A DNA stretch of 64,000 nt, taken from NCBI GenBank assembly GCA_026075535.2, contig AP026539.1, forward strand, positions 9,796,001 through 9,860,000, given 5' to 3'. Under the pieces are notes generated by a model. That model was given only the letters and a program-made list of their open reading frames with translations. It had not been told where the DNA came from and ran no database searches. How positions within the stretch are numbered: the first letter of the stretch is position 1; the number at the start of each line of letters is the position of its first letter. The DNA is from Tricholoma matsutake (Eukaryota; Basidiomycota; Agaricomycetes; Agaricales; Tricholomataceae). Positions 46,344-57,237 of this stretch are shown piece after piece. The translations under genes and the position numbers were made by a program.

Positions 46344-47379
46344 TGTCAGCTATACAGTACACAGTCATTTGATTCTTGGTTTCATTTTTTTTTGTCTCGC
46401 CAGATCATAGAAGACTCCCTTCACAAGACTTACCACCACCATATAAATCATCCTCCAGCTGTCTTTGGTGCCAATATCCAAGGTAGCCCTGCTTGGAATG
46501 ATATTCTAGGCTTTTTCCAGTCTCCCTATCATTTACTCTTTGGGATTTATGTTGATTGGTACAACCCTCACACAAATAAGATTTCTGGTAGGTTGCTAGA
46601 AAGAAATTATACACTAATACAGCTAATAATATTACATATAGGTAAAAAGGTATCTTGTGGTGCAATTTTGCTTTATTGCTGGAATTTACCTTTCAATCTG
46701 CGCTATCAACCTGAGAATATCTTTATTGCTGGTCTCACACCTCCACCTCATCTTCCTGACCCGACAACTATTTCCCATCTTCTTGATCCTGTTATTACTT
46801 CTGTTACCAAGTATGGTGTTGCACCAAGTCAAGATGTGCCAACATCCAGACATCCCAGTGGTATTACCATGCAAGCAAAAATTGCACCTGTCATTGCTGA
46901 TCTGGAGGGAAGTCAGAAGGTTAGTGGCTTTTTAGCACATGGTGCCATAATGTTTTGTTCCTTCTGCCTCTGTAAGGTAGAAGACATCCATAGCTCACCA
47001 ACATCACATGATCTGTTGAAATTTTATAAAATTGAAGTATGAGACTTCTACAACCACTTGATACAAAATGTACTCTCAGGGAACTAGTCTAAATCCACTA
47101 TTAATGATATTGAGATAGTCAATTTTACCTAAGATCATGCTGTCCAACCAATTTCCTCAAATCATGTCCAAGTGCATCAATATTGGCACGTCGCATCTCT
47201 TGAAGGTTGTGCAGCTACCTCTTCAAGTGCTGGTCACATGGGTGGAAAGTGGAAATTATGATGCATATGATAAGGGCCTCAATGGACAACAAGCTGCCTG
47301 GGCACCAAGGAAATATTGTGGCCATTGCATTCTACCCAAGACTTTGATGGATGACCTTGAACAGGCAAAGTTATCTTAA
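46344..47379 (+). pseudogene. Tnp2-type DNA transposase, continuation after Gypsy-A
   Basis: The frame resumes with CQLYSTQSFDSWFHFFLSRQ, then IIEDSLHK, GSPAWNDILGFF, HLLFGIYVDWYNPHTNKISG, an inferred 54-nt intron (46588-46641), and KKVSCGAILLYCWNLPFNL, PENIFIAGLTPPPHLPDP, RHPSGITMQAKIAPVIADL, GFLAHGAIMFCSFC. The series WFxxFLSR, FVDWFNP..NKIxGK, PExxFxxGLTPPP, ADL and the Cys-x2-Cys finger is that of basidiomycete Tnp2 (CACTA-type) transposases. After SPTS (about 47010) family resemblance ends. A later frame (47137-47379, with WVESGNYDAYDKGLNG) could be a displaced C-terminal part but I cannot confirm it. The protein is split by 28 kb of nested elements and carries stops, so it is inactive. 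Confidence 0.7.
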
Positions 47380-47696
47380 TGTTTATACCCTACTAATCTC
47401 ACACTCATTACAGCGACATTAAATCATGCTAGTCTACCTACAATGTAACATACTTAATTTTATAGTACATAGCTGCCACCATTGTTTATAGCCTATCAGT
47501 ATATAACTCATGATAACAACTTTTGACATTCCCAACTCAATCCTGCATCCAACAACAAGCCATATTGAATATAACATTTTAACATGTCTACAAATGATTC
47601 CCTGAGAACAGAATTTGAGAAACAGGTGTGAAACAACTTCTAGAGCCATTTTCTGTGTATTCATCCCATTTTGGACAGGTGTGTTATAGAAATCCA
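47380..47696. other. non-coding AT-rich gap
   Basis: No family resemblance and no repeat found; only chance ORFs. Confidence 0.4.
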
Positions 47697-49336
47697 ATGT
47701 AGATAATACATGAATAAGCTATAAATAGTACAGTAAGTAATCTGATCAAAGTGAGTGCTAGTGAATCTACTCACCTCAGTCTGTGTATAACAGACTGAGG
47801 TGTCTATGTCTATCTGGTCGAATATATATATACCATGAGTATGACAATGGAAAAGATGATAAAGAGACTATTAGAAAGGAATACAGACAAGGGGAAATAC
47901 ACATCATTTTGTGTGCTATAATTAGCATGCCACATCAAAGGGTGTATTCACAGTGTAGATCTCAACACTCCTCCTCACTGTGAATACTCCTCCTTGCATG
48001 GAATTGGCACATGTTACTGGAGACCCAAGAAGTCATGTAAGTGTACAAATTGTTTGATGTTGAGATCCTTGGTGAAAATGTCAGCAATATTATCCTTGGT
48101 ATTGAGATAGGATACAGCGAGTTCCTTAGATTGAATGTGTTCATGAAGGAAGTGGAATTTAATGTTGACATGTTTAACTCTGGAGTGGAGGAGAGGATCC
48201 TCTGACAGGCTAATTGAGGCAGTGTTGTCACATAACATTGGGGTCAGCATGTTGGGTGAATGACTGATAGTGGTAAGCAGTGTACAAATCCAAATGCATT
48301 CTTTTGCAGTCTCAAAAGCTGCAATGTACTTGGCTTCACATGATGATGCTGCAACCATTTTTTGTTTGTGAGCAGTCCACAAAGCAGCTCCAGACCCAAG
48401 TGAACACATGTAGCCACCAACACTCTGCCTAGTATCGAGGCAACTAGCCCAGTCAGAATCAGTATAGGCCAATAATGAGATAGGGTTGTCTCCATCCAGA
48501 TAGAGTTTAAGGTCCTGTGTTCCTTTAAGATAGTGAACAAGACATAGAGCAGCACACCAATGTTCAAAGGAATAAGAGTCCAAGAATTGTGAAAGTTGTT
48601 GGACAGTGAATGAGATATCTGGATGTGTTGAGATGGCCAGGTATAATAGGCACCCAACCAAGGAACAATAGGGTAAGTTTGAGAGTTTAGCTTGTTCATC
48701 GACAGGGAGCATGGCACAGTCAATGCGGCAAAGTTTCTGTCCTGGTTCCATCGGTGCAGATAGGGGATGTGCATCAGATTGACCAAATTGGGACACAATT
48801 TTGTTGATTAATGCCCTTTGCAATAGAGCAACAGTTCTACATATCCTATCCCAAGTAATTGCAATGCCAATGACGAACCATGCTGTTCCCAGATCTGAAA
48901 TTGTCCAGACTTTTTGCATTTGGTCTTTGAACCATTCATTCTCTTCTTTCCGACTAGCGATGGACAGGTAGTCATTGACATGGACCACCACTACAATAGT
49001 ACCTGTGTTAGCCTTACAATAGTAGATGCACAACTTGCATGAGAGTCTCGTAAAACCCCAAGAAATCATCTGTGCGCTCAGTGTTTGATTTCAGATGCAT
49101 CCACTCTGTTTCATACTGTAAAGTCCTCCCTGTAACTCCCATACCCAATCTTCTTTCCCAACTTCTACAAAACCAGCCGGTTGTTCCATATACTGAACCT
49201 CATCAGCCAGTAAGAGTCCATAGAGAAATGCAGTCTTGACATCAATTTGTTGTGCATCCCAGCCAAGTGAGGTGGCAATGTGCAGGAGAATCTGCCAAGA
49301 TTCCATGCGAGGAGGAGTATTCACAGTGAACATGTG
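47697..49336 (-). mobile_element. Copia-T: 5'-truncated Copia element (RT, RNase H, one LTR)
   Basis: On the minus strand the frame starts inside reverse transcriptase (QQIDVKTAFLYGLLLADEV near 49240), passes a VHVNDYLSIA motif (the usual VDD is VND), LVGCLLYLAISTHPDISF and an RNase H part (YTDSDWASCLDTRQS, LCDNTASISLSEDP), ending in FTKDLNIKQFVHLHDF at 48014. A purine run GAGGAGGAG precedes TGTTGAGATC at 47967, the likely start of the 3' LTR, which I take to run to about 47700. Gag, protease, integrase and 5' LTR are absent. One stop lies near 49090. The lack of the 5' half suggests truncation by deletion or rearrangement. Confidence 0.8.
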
Positions 49337-49339
49337 TCA

Positions 49340-50057
49340 CAGAAAAAGTAACAACACATGATGTTGGTGAGCTATGGATGTCTTCTACCTTACATATCAC
49401 AAAATATTTAAGGTGTAACACCAGTGCACCACTCATCATCAATGCACCTGTCCCTGGGGCTCAGCCTTTCAGGTTCCTAATTTAACTATGACAACAGAAT
49501 TGTGAGGATAAAGTTATAAGATTTTATCAGCTTGAATTAGAGGAGGAACTGGGTGTTTTCAAGATCTGACATCATGGTGGCATGGATTGTTTGCACATGT
49601 TGAAAATGGCCAGAATCATTGTTGGGTTGAGAGACCAAGAGGTCACAGATCTTTATGGCCACCACTTCACCTTTTTAATACATCTGAGCTCAGGGAAGTA
49701 TAGAGTAGATCCTAATAGTCAATTCTCTGCAAAACTATTTTGAGAATTCTTCTTCCTTGTGAAGGAATAAAGGTGACAAAATCAGGTTTTCCTTTGTGAC
49801 TCTAAACTAGTTTTATGCATATTCTGAACAAAAATATCGAGTCTGAAAAATTTATGTTCTCGACATTTGGCCGGTACACGTGACCAACACGTGATATTTA
49901 CATCACAAGTCAGCACAGCTCATGATTGGGATCAACCCTTACATGGTCCATACCAGCTATTATACAAGTAATCAGGGCTTAAGGAGCACTGGATAAGGTA
50001 GAATGAGGTTCAATTGGCCATGTATAGAGGGATTATATATAATTCTCACACCCAAAA
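49340..50057. other. decayed DNA between Copia-T and Copia-F
   Basis: A 36-bp tract (49362-49397) is an inverted copy of part of the Tnp2 gene (46976-47011). The remainder is AT-rich, without ORFs or repeats I can name. Confidence 0.5.
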
Positions 50058-50331
50058 TGTTGAAATTAATCCCAGTGATGCATGCTGTATACATGAGGCA
50101 ATACATGCAGCATACGCATGTTACTGCGCTTACTGTGCATACATGCGGTAAACACATTCCTGAGTCATGTGACGTCCTTATTATTATGTATATAAGGAGA
50201 ACCTGTACCATAGTAGGAATACAGGGTTCTTACCTCTGCTAACCCTAGCTGTAAGTCTAAGTAAACCCCAGGTAGGTTGTAAGGAACGTGTTGTCTCTTC
50301 CACTGTGCAGCGTATATAGTCTGCTCCAACA
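50058..50331 (+). repeat. Copia-F 5' LTR (274 bp)
   Basis: TGTTGAAATT...CTCCAACA; TATA-like box TGTATATAAGG near 50190. Confidence 0.95.
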
Positions 50332-50343
50332 GGTTATGGGCCC
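50332..50343 (+). promoter_or_regulatory. Copia-F primer binding site (initiator tRNA-Met anticodon arm)
   Basis: GGTTATGGGCCC immediately after the LTR, identical to the sites of Copia-1 and Copia-G. Confidence 0.78.
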
Positions 50344-50580
50344 TGCTGGGCACGTCGCGAATGCGCCTTAATTGGCTGCGAACGACGTTGACTTCATCGT
50401 CTCCAAATTATAACCTTGCGCTCTTCATGAGCTGCATTGCGCTCCCTGCGAGCTGCACATAAAACCTAGGTTGACTAGGGTTAACCACTCTGAAGGAGTG
50501 TTTTCTCCTGAGAACGTTAAACGTGTTTTATTGAGTAAAAAGACTGATTGAGCGCTTTTAACAGCTGCCACCACAAAATC

Positions 50581-53500
50581 ATGTCTTCAACTCTTGAGAA
50601 ACTCATTCAAACTTTCGACGGATCAAATTACATTCAATGGGCCGACTCAATGAAGGTGTGGCTCAGGTCTCAGGGCCTCTGGCAAATAACTAGCGGGGCA
50701 GAGCAAAAACCGCCCCCGGCGCCTCCCTTGACGGCGACGAACGCTACTTTGGTAGCGGATGCTAATGCCAAGCTCCAGACCTGGAGCAACAAAAATGACC
50801 AGGCCATTGGTAGCCTAGTGCTCCGCCTGGCCCCCTCCATTCGGCAGCGTGCCAACTCAAAGGACACTGCTGAGGAGGTGTGGGATCTCATCCACACCGA
50901 TTATGGTGTGGACGGCCCCTCCCAAGTCTTCGCGGACTTTAGGTCCGCAATAGCGATCAAGATCCCGGCTGCGAACCCCGCACCGGAGATTGCTAGAATG
51001 GCAGACAAATTTGAGCGCCTTACAGCTGCTAACGTCGCCATCCCCGAGCTAGTGCAAGCAATGATTCTACTTGCTGCAATGCCGCACGAGTATGATTCCT
51101 TGTCTGCAACGGTCCTTAACACGACCGCTACTAGCGCCTTGACATTTAAACATGTCAAGGACTCCATTGTCGCTGAAGCCTCAAGGCGCACAGCAGTAGG
51201 AAAGCCCGCTGGCCAGCCTCAGGCCAACAAACTTTCTGCTGTTAAGCGCAAAGGGGGAAACCCCAAATGGCAGCCCAAAGAAGGGCAAAACAGCAACGGA
51301 GACTCGTCCCGAAAGCGTGGACGATGTGGGGACAGAAAGACTAAGGAGGAGAAGCCGAAGGATAAACATACCCACCTCGCCTCCAAAGCCTATACCACCA
51401 TAAATGGTAATGGCACCATCATACCGCCGATGCCGCTTATACAGTGCATCAAAAGACGCGAACACACTCCCACAAGGGATCCTCGCCGCCGACCGCCTGC
51501 ACAGGCATATATGGGTGCGGCCTCTACCTCTCGTTCAGTTTATGCCGAATATCAGCAAGCTCGAGACACCCTCGAGCAAATGCAACTTCCGCGCAGCGCG
51601 AAAAATCTGCGACCGCTGGAAGAGCACCTGACGGTGCGAGAAGGAAAGAGAAGAAGGATAGAACCAGAACCCAAGTCTAGGATCGAGGAGGTAGAAGACG
51701 ATACTGTCTCCCTCAGATCTGAACCTCTGGTGTCTGATGAGGAAGTGTGGAAAGCCGTCGACGAAATGCTCGTCGATGAACCCCTTGATACAGGGGCGTA
51801 TGATGACAGGTCAGTCCTTTTCCCTGCCACAAGCACTAAGATTAATATTCCTATGAATACAGCGAACTTTTCATGTGAAATTTTACCGCTATTAAATGTA
51901 TCATGGAATTATTTAGATCTTAATATATGTGCTATGTGTGCAAAGGGAGATTGTAAGAAAGGTGCCGACTGGATCATGGATTCAGGCACATCAAAACACT
52001 TCACTGGTGAAATAAAAGATTTCGCTTCTTACGAGCCTTTACCGAGAAAGGACTCTACCTTGGTCCAAACGGCCACTGGTACTACTCATATAGTAGGAAA
52101 AGGAGCAGTCCTCATTAAACACCAGGTAGTATGTCACGGGAAGTCAGAGACACGTGAAACACGGTTATACCCCGTCTACTACATACCCGACATTAATACT
52201 CGATTGATGTCAATGGGGGTCTTTTTACAAGACGGAAGTGATGTGCGTGGTTCCTCCGCACACATTTCATTTATCGAGCATGGAAACCCGATCATGCATT
52301 GTGTCCCTCTAAGGAGGAAAGACACGATCTATTGGGCTCGGACTCATATATTGAGCACCAAAAAGGTTAATGTCGCAACCATTTATGTTGCTGACTACTT
52401 GACTTGGCATAGGCGACTTGGACACCCATCCAAAGAGGCGCTAGGGAAAATGCCTAAAAGCACCATAAAATTCCCAAGGAATTTAATTATTCCTAAAGAC
52501 AAAATTATATGTCCAGGGTGTGCAGAAGGGAAAATGACCTCAAAATCTTTTCCCGAGTCAGACTCACGAGCTGACAAATCCTTTGAATTAATACATTCCG
52601 ACCTAAAGGAACTCCCGGTACTATCGTACCACAAACATAAATACTTCATTGTATTTCTGGACGACAAAACGTCACATATTTGGATCCAATGCCTCAGAAA
52701 GAAATCTGATGCTGCTGCAGCGATTAGACAATTTCAAGCGATGGCTAAGACCCAATATGGCGCTACAATCAAGCGCTGGCGTGTCAATCCAGGGGGGGAG
52801 TTCAAGGATCGTGAGCTACAAAAACAGCTCAAGGACTTAGGCATCAAAATAGAGATGTCTGCACCCCACGTTCATCAACAGAACGGGCGCGCAGAGCGCG
52901 CCATAAGGACAATAATGGAAAAGTCGCAAACCTTGCGATTCACCGCTTGTCTACCACAATCATGGTGGGAATTTTGCATAGAACATGCAACACATTTATA
53001 CAACCAAACCCCAATAAGGCGCCTGAAATGGCTGACACCTTTTGAGAACCTGACAAAGGTCCGCCCAGATCTAAACAATCTGAAGGTCTTCGGTTGTGGT
53101 GCTTATGTCTATCTACCAAAGGAAAAACGTCCAACCACATTATCTCCTCAATCGGAGTTAATGACGTACCTTGGAGTAGAAGATGGCATTAAAGCATATC
53201 GTTTCATGCAACAAAATGGCGCAATATTCATTGGTGCCACGGCACTATTTGATGAAACGATGTTCCCATGCTGTCCCGGAGCTAAAACTCCTGCCAAGAC
53301 AGACCTTGGTGATTTTCCACCTCCAGAACCAGAAGATGACAACCACTCATCTGGAATGGATGGCGATGACCCTATACCGCCACAAAATCCGCCCCTTCCT
53401 CCATCATCAGAAGATGATGATGATGATTTACCAAGTGAGCAAAAGGCGCATGACGATGCGACTAATGCTCCTCCTCCGCCACCTCCAGTTAACACTGAGG

Positions 53501-54003
53501 ACTTTCGTTCAAGACATGAAGATCAACAGGAATGGCAGCAATTGCCCCGTCAATCAGGCAGGCAGAGGAAAATCCCAAACCGTCCCGGCAATACCTATGG
53601 AGAACAGCGACTCCCCTCTGACATAGAGAGAGACATTGCGTGTGATCGATATTGGAAGAAGTCTGTGGGTCAAGATTTGGATCATAACCGAACACGACCA
53701 CGACCTCAACAGCAAGAACCAGTTGCTGGACCGAGTTCGGCACCCCACGAGAGTGTGCCCGATTCCAATAATCAAGAACATGATTACCCAATGGGGGAAC
53801 CGGATGAAGCAGGTTATATTAAAAAGATAACCAAGGAAGGTGGAGATGAGCTTATCCGCTGGCTGTTATCAAAAGCAGTCATACCATCAAGCGGAAAAAG
53901 CCTAGTTCCAAACCAATTTCGCGATATTGCGCGCCTACCCCGGCAGCAGCAACTTGAGTGGAAACAGGCTTGTCATGAAGAGTTAGAGGCTCTTCGCAAG
54001 TGA
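50581..54003 (+). CDS. Copia-F Gag-protease-integrase and RT start (open frame, then stop)
   Basis: Start chosen at ATG 50581 (MSSTLEKLIQTFDGSNYIQW), the position conserved in Copia-G; the frame is open back to 50548. Residues about 1-230 are the Copia Gag domain, followed by a basic KRGRCGDRK stretch with no CCHC knuckle. Protease: DWIMDSGTSKHFTGE near 51980. Integrase: LTWHRRLGHPSKEAL, ICPGCAEGK, then catalytic HSDLKEL; the second Asp is Asn (WRVNPGGEF near 52790, where Copia-G has VDPGGEF); Glu in NGRAERAIR. An acidic/Pro linker (EDDDDDLPSEQ) leads to the RT start. The frame ends at TGA 54001-54003, where Copia-G reads CAA. It encodes 1140 residues. The Asn change should abolish integration. 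Confidence 0.9.
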   Translation: MSSTLEKLIQTFDGSNYIQWADSMKVWLRSQGLWQITSGAEQKPPPAPPLTATNATLVADANAKLQTWSNKNDQAIGSLVLRLAPSIRQRANSKDTAEEVWDLIHTDYGVDGPSQVFADFRSAIAIKIPAANPAPEIARMADKFERLTAANVAIPELVQAMILLAAMPHEYDSLSATVLNTTATSALTFKHVKDSIVAEASRRTAVGKPAGQPQANKLSAVKRKGGNPKWQPKEGQNSNGDSSRKRGRCGDRKTKEEKPKDKHTHLASKAYTTINGNGTIIPPMPLIQCIKRREHTPTRDPRRRPPAQAYMGAASTSRSVYAEYQQARDTLEQMQLPRSAKNLRPLEEHLTVREGKRRRIEPEPKSRIEEVEDDTVSLRSEPLVSDEEVWKAVDEMLVDEPLDTGAYDDRSVLFPATSTKINIPMNTANFSCEILPLLNVSWNYLDLNICAMCAKGDCKKGADWIMDSGTSKHFTGEIKDFASYEPLPRKDSTLVQTATGTTHIVGKGAVLIKHQVVCHGKSETRETRLYPVYYIPDINTRLMSMGVFLQDGSDVRGSSAHISFIEHGNPIMHCVPLRRKDTIYWARTHILSTKKVNVATIYVADYLTWHRRLGHPSKEALGKMPKSTIKFPRNLIIPKDKIICPGCAEGKMTSKSFPESDSRADKSFELIHSDLKELPVLSYHKHKYFIVFLDDKTSHIWIQCLRKKSDAAAAIRQFQAMAKTQYGATIKRWRVNPGGEFKDRELQKQLKDLGIKIEMSAPHVHQQNGRAERAIRTIMEKSQTLRFTACLPQSWWEFCIEHATHLYNQTPIRRLKWLTPFENLTKVRPDLNNLKVFGCGAYVYLPKEKRPTTLSPQSELMTYLGVEDGIKAYRFMQQNGAIFIGATALFDETMFPCCPGAKTPAKTDLGDFPPPEPEDDNHSSGMDGDDPIPPQNPPLPPSSEDDDDDLPSEQKAHDDATNAPPPPPPVNTEDFRSRHEDQQEWQQLPRQSGRQRKIPNRPGNTYGEQRLPSDIERDIACDRYWKKSVGQDLDHNRTRPRPQQQEPVAGPSSAPHESVPDSNNQEHDYPMGEPDEAGYIKKITKEGGDELIRWLLSKAVIPSSGKSLVPNQFRDIARLPRQQQLEWKQACHEELEALRK

Positions 54004-55446
54004 CAAGTCTATGATATCGTTGATCTTCCACATGATCGGAAAACGATCAAAAATAGATGGGTTTTCTCCATGAAATCGGACAGAAGAAAATGAGCCAGAC
54101 TCGTGGCCAAAGGCTTTTCACAAGTCGAAGGCGTTGACTTTGATGAGATTTTCTCACCAGTAGTCCGCTACGAGACCGTACACCTCATGTTTGCCCTTGC
54201 GTCTCTAGAAGGCATGTATATGACCAGTCTAGATGTAAAAACCGCATTTTTATATGGCAAACTTGATGAGATCTATATGGATCAACCCGAGGGTTTCAGA
54301 CTCGAAGGTAAAGAGTGCAAAGTAATGCGCTTACACCGAGCATTGTATGGCCTTAAACAGGTTTCACTAGCATGGTGGAAAGAGCTAGAGGCATTTATGC
54401 GCACCATTGGGTTTGTGCGCGCCAGCTCCGATGCCGGCATCTTCATACACAAGGATCCTAAGACAGGCAGCATCATTATTGTGATAGTCTATGTTGACGA
54501 TGGCTTGTTCATGGGCAAGAACAAGAAACTTGTGGATGAAAAGAAGAATGCTTGCCTGAAGCATTGGGAGTGCCGTAGTACTGAAAAAGTCACGGAATTC
54601 TTAGGCATGCGCGTCACCCAGACTGCTACAAAAGTCAAACTTGATCAAACAGAATATCTCGCCAAAGTGCTCGAGAGGTTCGAGATGACAAATGCCAAAG
54701 TTGCCCCCACTCCGCTCCCGACTGGCTACAAACTGTCGGAGAACACAGTGACCCCAAACGCGGCGCTTAGATCGAAATATCAGTCTGTGATTGGATCTTT
54801 ATTGTATCTGATGCTTGGAACGCGACCTGATATTGCTTACGCAGTAATCAAGATGTCGCAATTCTCGGCTAATCCTAGCCAAGAACATCTAGACAAAGCA
54901 ATGTACATAATGCGCTATCTGGTGGGAACCCAGAAGTACAGTATAGTCTATGATGGAGAGAAATCCGAGGGGCTGCAGGCCTTCACAGATTCTGATTGGG
55001 CAGCTGACACTGTCAAGCGCCAATCTACAACAGGTTACTTTGCTACTCTGGCGAGTGGCATTGTGTGCTGGCAGTCCCGTTTACAAAAAACTGTAGCACT
55101 GTCATCCACAGAAGCCGAATATATGGCTCTCTCTGACACTTGTCGGCAGATAGTGTGGATAGAGTCCTTATTCCAGGAACTTGGATATACACTGAAGCAT
55201 GTACCAATCTGCGCTGATAATCAGGGATCCATCTTTATTGGATCAAATCCAGTTCAGGAAAGAAGGACCAAACATATAGACATTTGCTACCACTACACCC
55301 ACGAATGCATAGAAAATGACAAAGTCACAGTCATTTTCATTCCTGGAAGTGATAACCCGGCTGACATGTTCACAAAGAACCTTGGCGCCATCCTATTCAG
55401 GAAATTTAGAGACTCTCTTGGAATTACTTTCGAGATTCAAACTTAG
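54004..55446 (+). pseudogene. Copia-F reverse transcriptase and RNase H
   Basis: The pol frame continues with VYDIVDLPHDRKTIKNRW, a TGA near 54092 in DRRK-ARLVAKGF (also present in Copia-G), then an open stretch of 447 codons from 54103. RT motifs: FDEIFSPVVRYETV, LDVKTAFLYGKL, IVYVDDGLFMG (YVDD). A 3-nt deletion relative to Copia-G removes one Glu at KLDEIYMDQ. RNase H: AFTDSDWAADTVKRQSTTGY, LSSTEAEYMALSDTCRQIVW, ADNQGSIFIG. It ends in DMFTKNLGAILFRKFRDSLG. Only the two stops separate this from a full polyprotein. Confidence 0.9.
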
Positions 55447-55478
55447 CTGCTTAGAGCACTGTACAGTTTGAGGGGGGG

Positions 55479-55752
55479 TGTTGAAATTAATCCCAGTGAT
55501 GCATGCTGTATACATGAGGCAATACATGCAGCATACGCATGTTACTGCGCTTACTGCGCATACATGCGGTAAACACATTCCTGAGTCATGTGACATCCTT
55601 ATTATTATGTATATAAGGAGAACCTGTACCATAGTAGGAATACAGGGTTCTTACCTCTGCTAACCCTAGCTGTAAGTCTAAGTAAACCCCAGGTAGGTTG
55701 TAAGGAACATGTTGTCTCTTCCACTGTGCAGCGTATATAGTCTGCTCCAACA
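55479..55752 (+). repeat. Copia-F 3' LTR (274 bp)
   Basis: Pairs with 50058-50331. Confidence 0.95.
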
Positions 55753-56925
55753 CAAAAAATTCAATCATCTCTAATTCATCAGAATTGCACTTCTGCACTG
55801 ATTTCATTTCAATTTTTTTTTTCAGAACCTTTGGCTGCTTACTAAGCAGCTTACATAAGGGTGCTGACAATGGGTGACGCCTACCTTATGGATCACATGC
55901 AAAACTTTGTGTGAACACTTTGCTCTTGAAGATGCCAATGAAGTTCAGATGTGCAGGGGCCTTTCATGCATAATCATCAACAACCTTGATTCACTTCATA
56001 GTTCATAGGTGGCTCATCTTGGCATGAGATTTATGTGAGATTTATTACATTTTTGATATTGAATTAGGTAAGGTATTAGAGGAAGAGGCTCATAACAAAT
56101 GCAAAGAACATTCCCAAGGCTTCATTGAACTATTTGACAGAGAACTATAGACATGGCCAACTACTACTAGTACTATCACTTACCAAGTGTTTTACTATGG
56201 GTACTAGTGTTTCACCACCACACTGATAACACTTTCTAAGCCCCAAAACATCTCCAAACATCTTCAAATTGACAATCTGAGAGGTTATAAGTATTAAAAA
56301 CATTCCTCTGATTTTTCCCTGATTTTCGGTTGAGGTCGAGGTTGGTAAAAGCTACATTATGAGGGGTGAATCACATATTTCTGACATTGAGATATGAGGA
56401 GTGAACCAATCCTTCCCATTTTTTTTCTCAAAGCAATAATATCTATTTCCCATAGACTGAGAGTAGTTTCACCATGATCATAGAGCAGTTTTTGGTTTTC
56501 TGGCTCACTGTGACATTTCACGGACAGAATTTAAACACTGACAAGTGTGCTATTTTGGGCAAACTCGATCAACAAATGTTTTTACGAAAACGTACTTTGG
56601 CTTGTCAGATGCCAATGTCGGATCACAGAATTCTGCCATCAAAGGTGTTACTTTTGTGTGACATGGTGGTGAAAGACTAGGTACTTTTTGACATGGGGGC
56701 TTGTCATTGCTTCATCTTCACCTTTTATTGAGATAATTAGATTTTCTGGAAGCAATGAAGCCTATCTTTTGAACCATGTATGCCATCAGTATAATTTTGT
56801 AGTCGAGGTGGTGTAATTTAGTAATCAGTAAATCATGGTGAAACACTTGGTAAGTGATAGTAGTAGGATGATGGTGAATTGCTCTCTGACTCATTTGCCA
56901 TCAGAGCCATGTGGTGGTACCCCCC
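55753..56925. other. spacer between the two Copia sisters, with an inverted repeat
   Basis: No gene. CTATCACTTACCAAGTGTTT near 56174 recurs inverted near 56834-56855 (AAACACTTGGTAAGTGATAG), so about 56160-56870 may be a miniature inverted-repeat element. A 40-bp tract at 55847-55887 recurs directly at 62688-62727. Confidence 0.45.
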
Positions 56926-57225
56926 TGTTGAAATTAATTACCAATATTGTTGCATGTGCATATTCTCCCACATTAATTACCAATATTGTTGCATGTGCAT
57001 ATTCTCCCACATTAATTACCAATATTGATACATGTTTCATATGCATATTCCTCTGGAGTCATGTGATATCCTTACTATTATGTATATAAGGAGAACCTGT
57101 ACTGTAGTAGGAATATAGTGTTCTTACCTCTGCTAACCCTAGCTGTAAGTCTAACTAAACCCCAGGTAGGTTGTAAGGAACATGTTGTCTCTTCCCCTGT
57201 GCAGCATATATAGTCTGCTCCAACA
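56926..57225 (+). repeat. Copia-G 5' LTR (300 bp) with tandem 39-bp unit
   Basis: The unit TTAATTACCAATATTGTTGC... (39 bp, from 56934) occurs twice in full and once in part; the 3' LTR has one full copy. This and a 2-bp indel explain the 41-bp length difference. Confidence 0.93.
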
Positions 57226-57237
57226 GGTTATGGGCCC
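57226..57237 (+). promoter_or_regulatory. Copia-G primer binding site (initiator tRNA-Met anticodon arm)
   Basis: GGTTATGGGCCC directly after the 5' LTR. Confidence 0.75.

Larger units (their letters stand above)
50058..55752 (+). mobile_element. Copia-F: young, nearly intact Copia element, TSD CAAAA
   Basis: LTRs of 274 bp at 50058-50331 and 55479-55752 differ at only three positions that I can see, all C/T or G/A at CpG. CAAAA is exact at 50053-50057 and 55753-55757. Order: LTR, primer site GGTTATGGGCCC (50332), gag, protease, integrase, RT, RNase H, polypurine run TTTGAGGGGGGG, LTR. The U5 part carries TATATAAGGAGAACC as likely core promoter. Confidence 0.95.

Noticed and set aside
47137..47379. 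Separate small gene downstream of the Tnp2 relic
   Set aside because: 80 codons with no recognised domain, inside a transposon region and next to a likely rearrangement; more likely part of the decayed DNA transposon.
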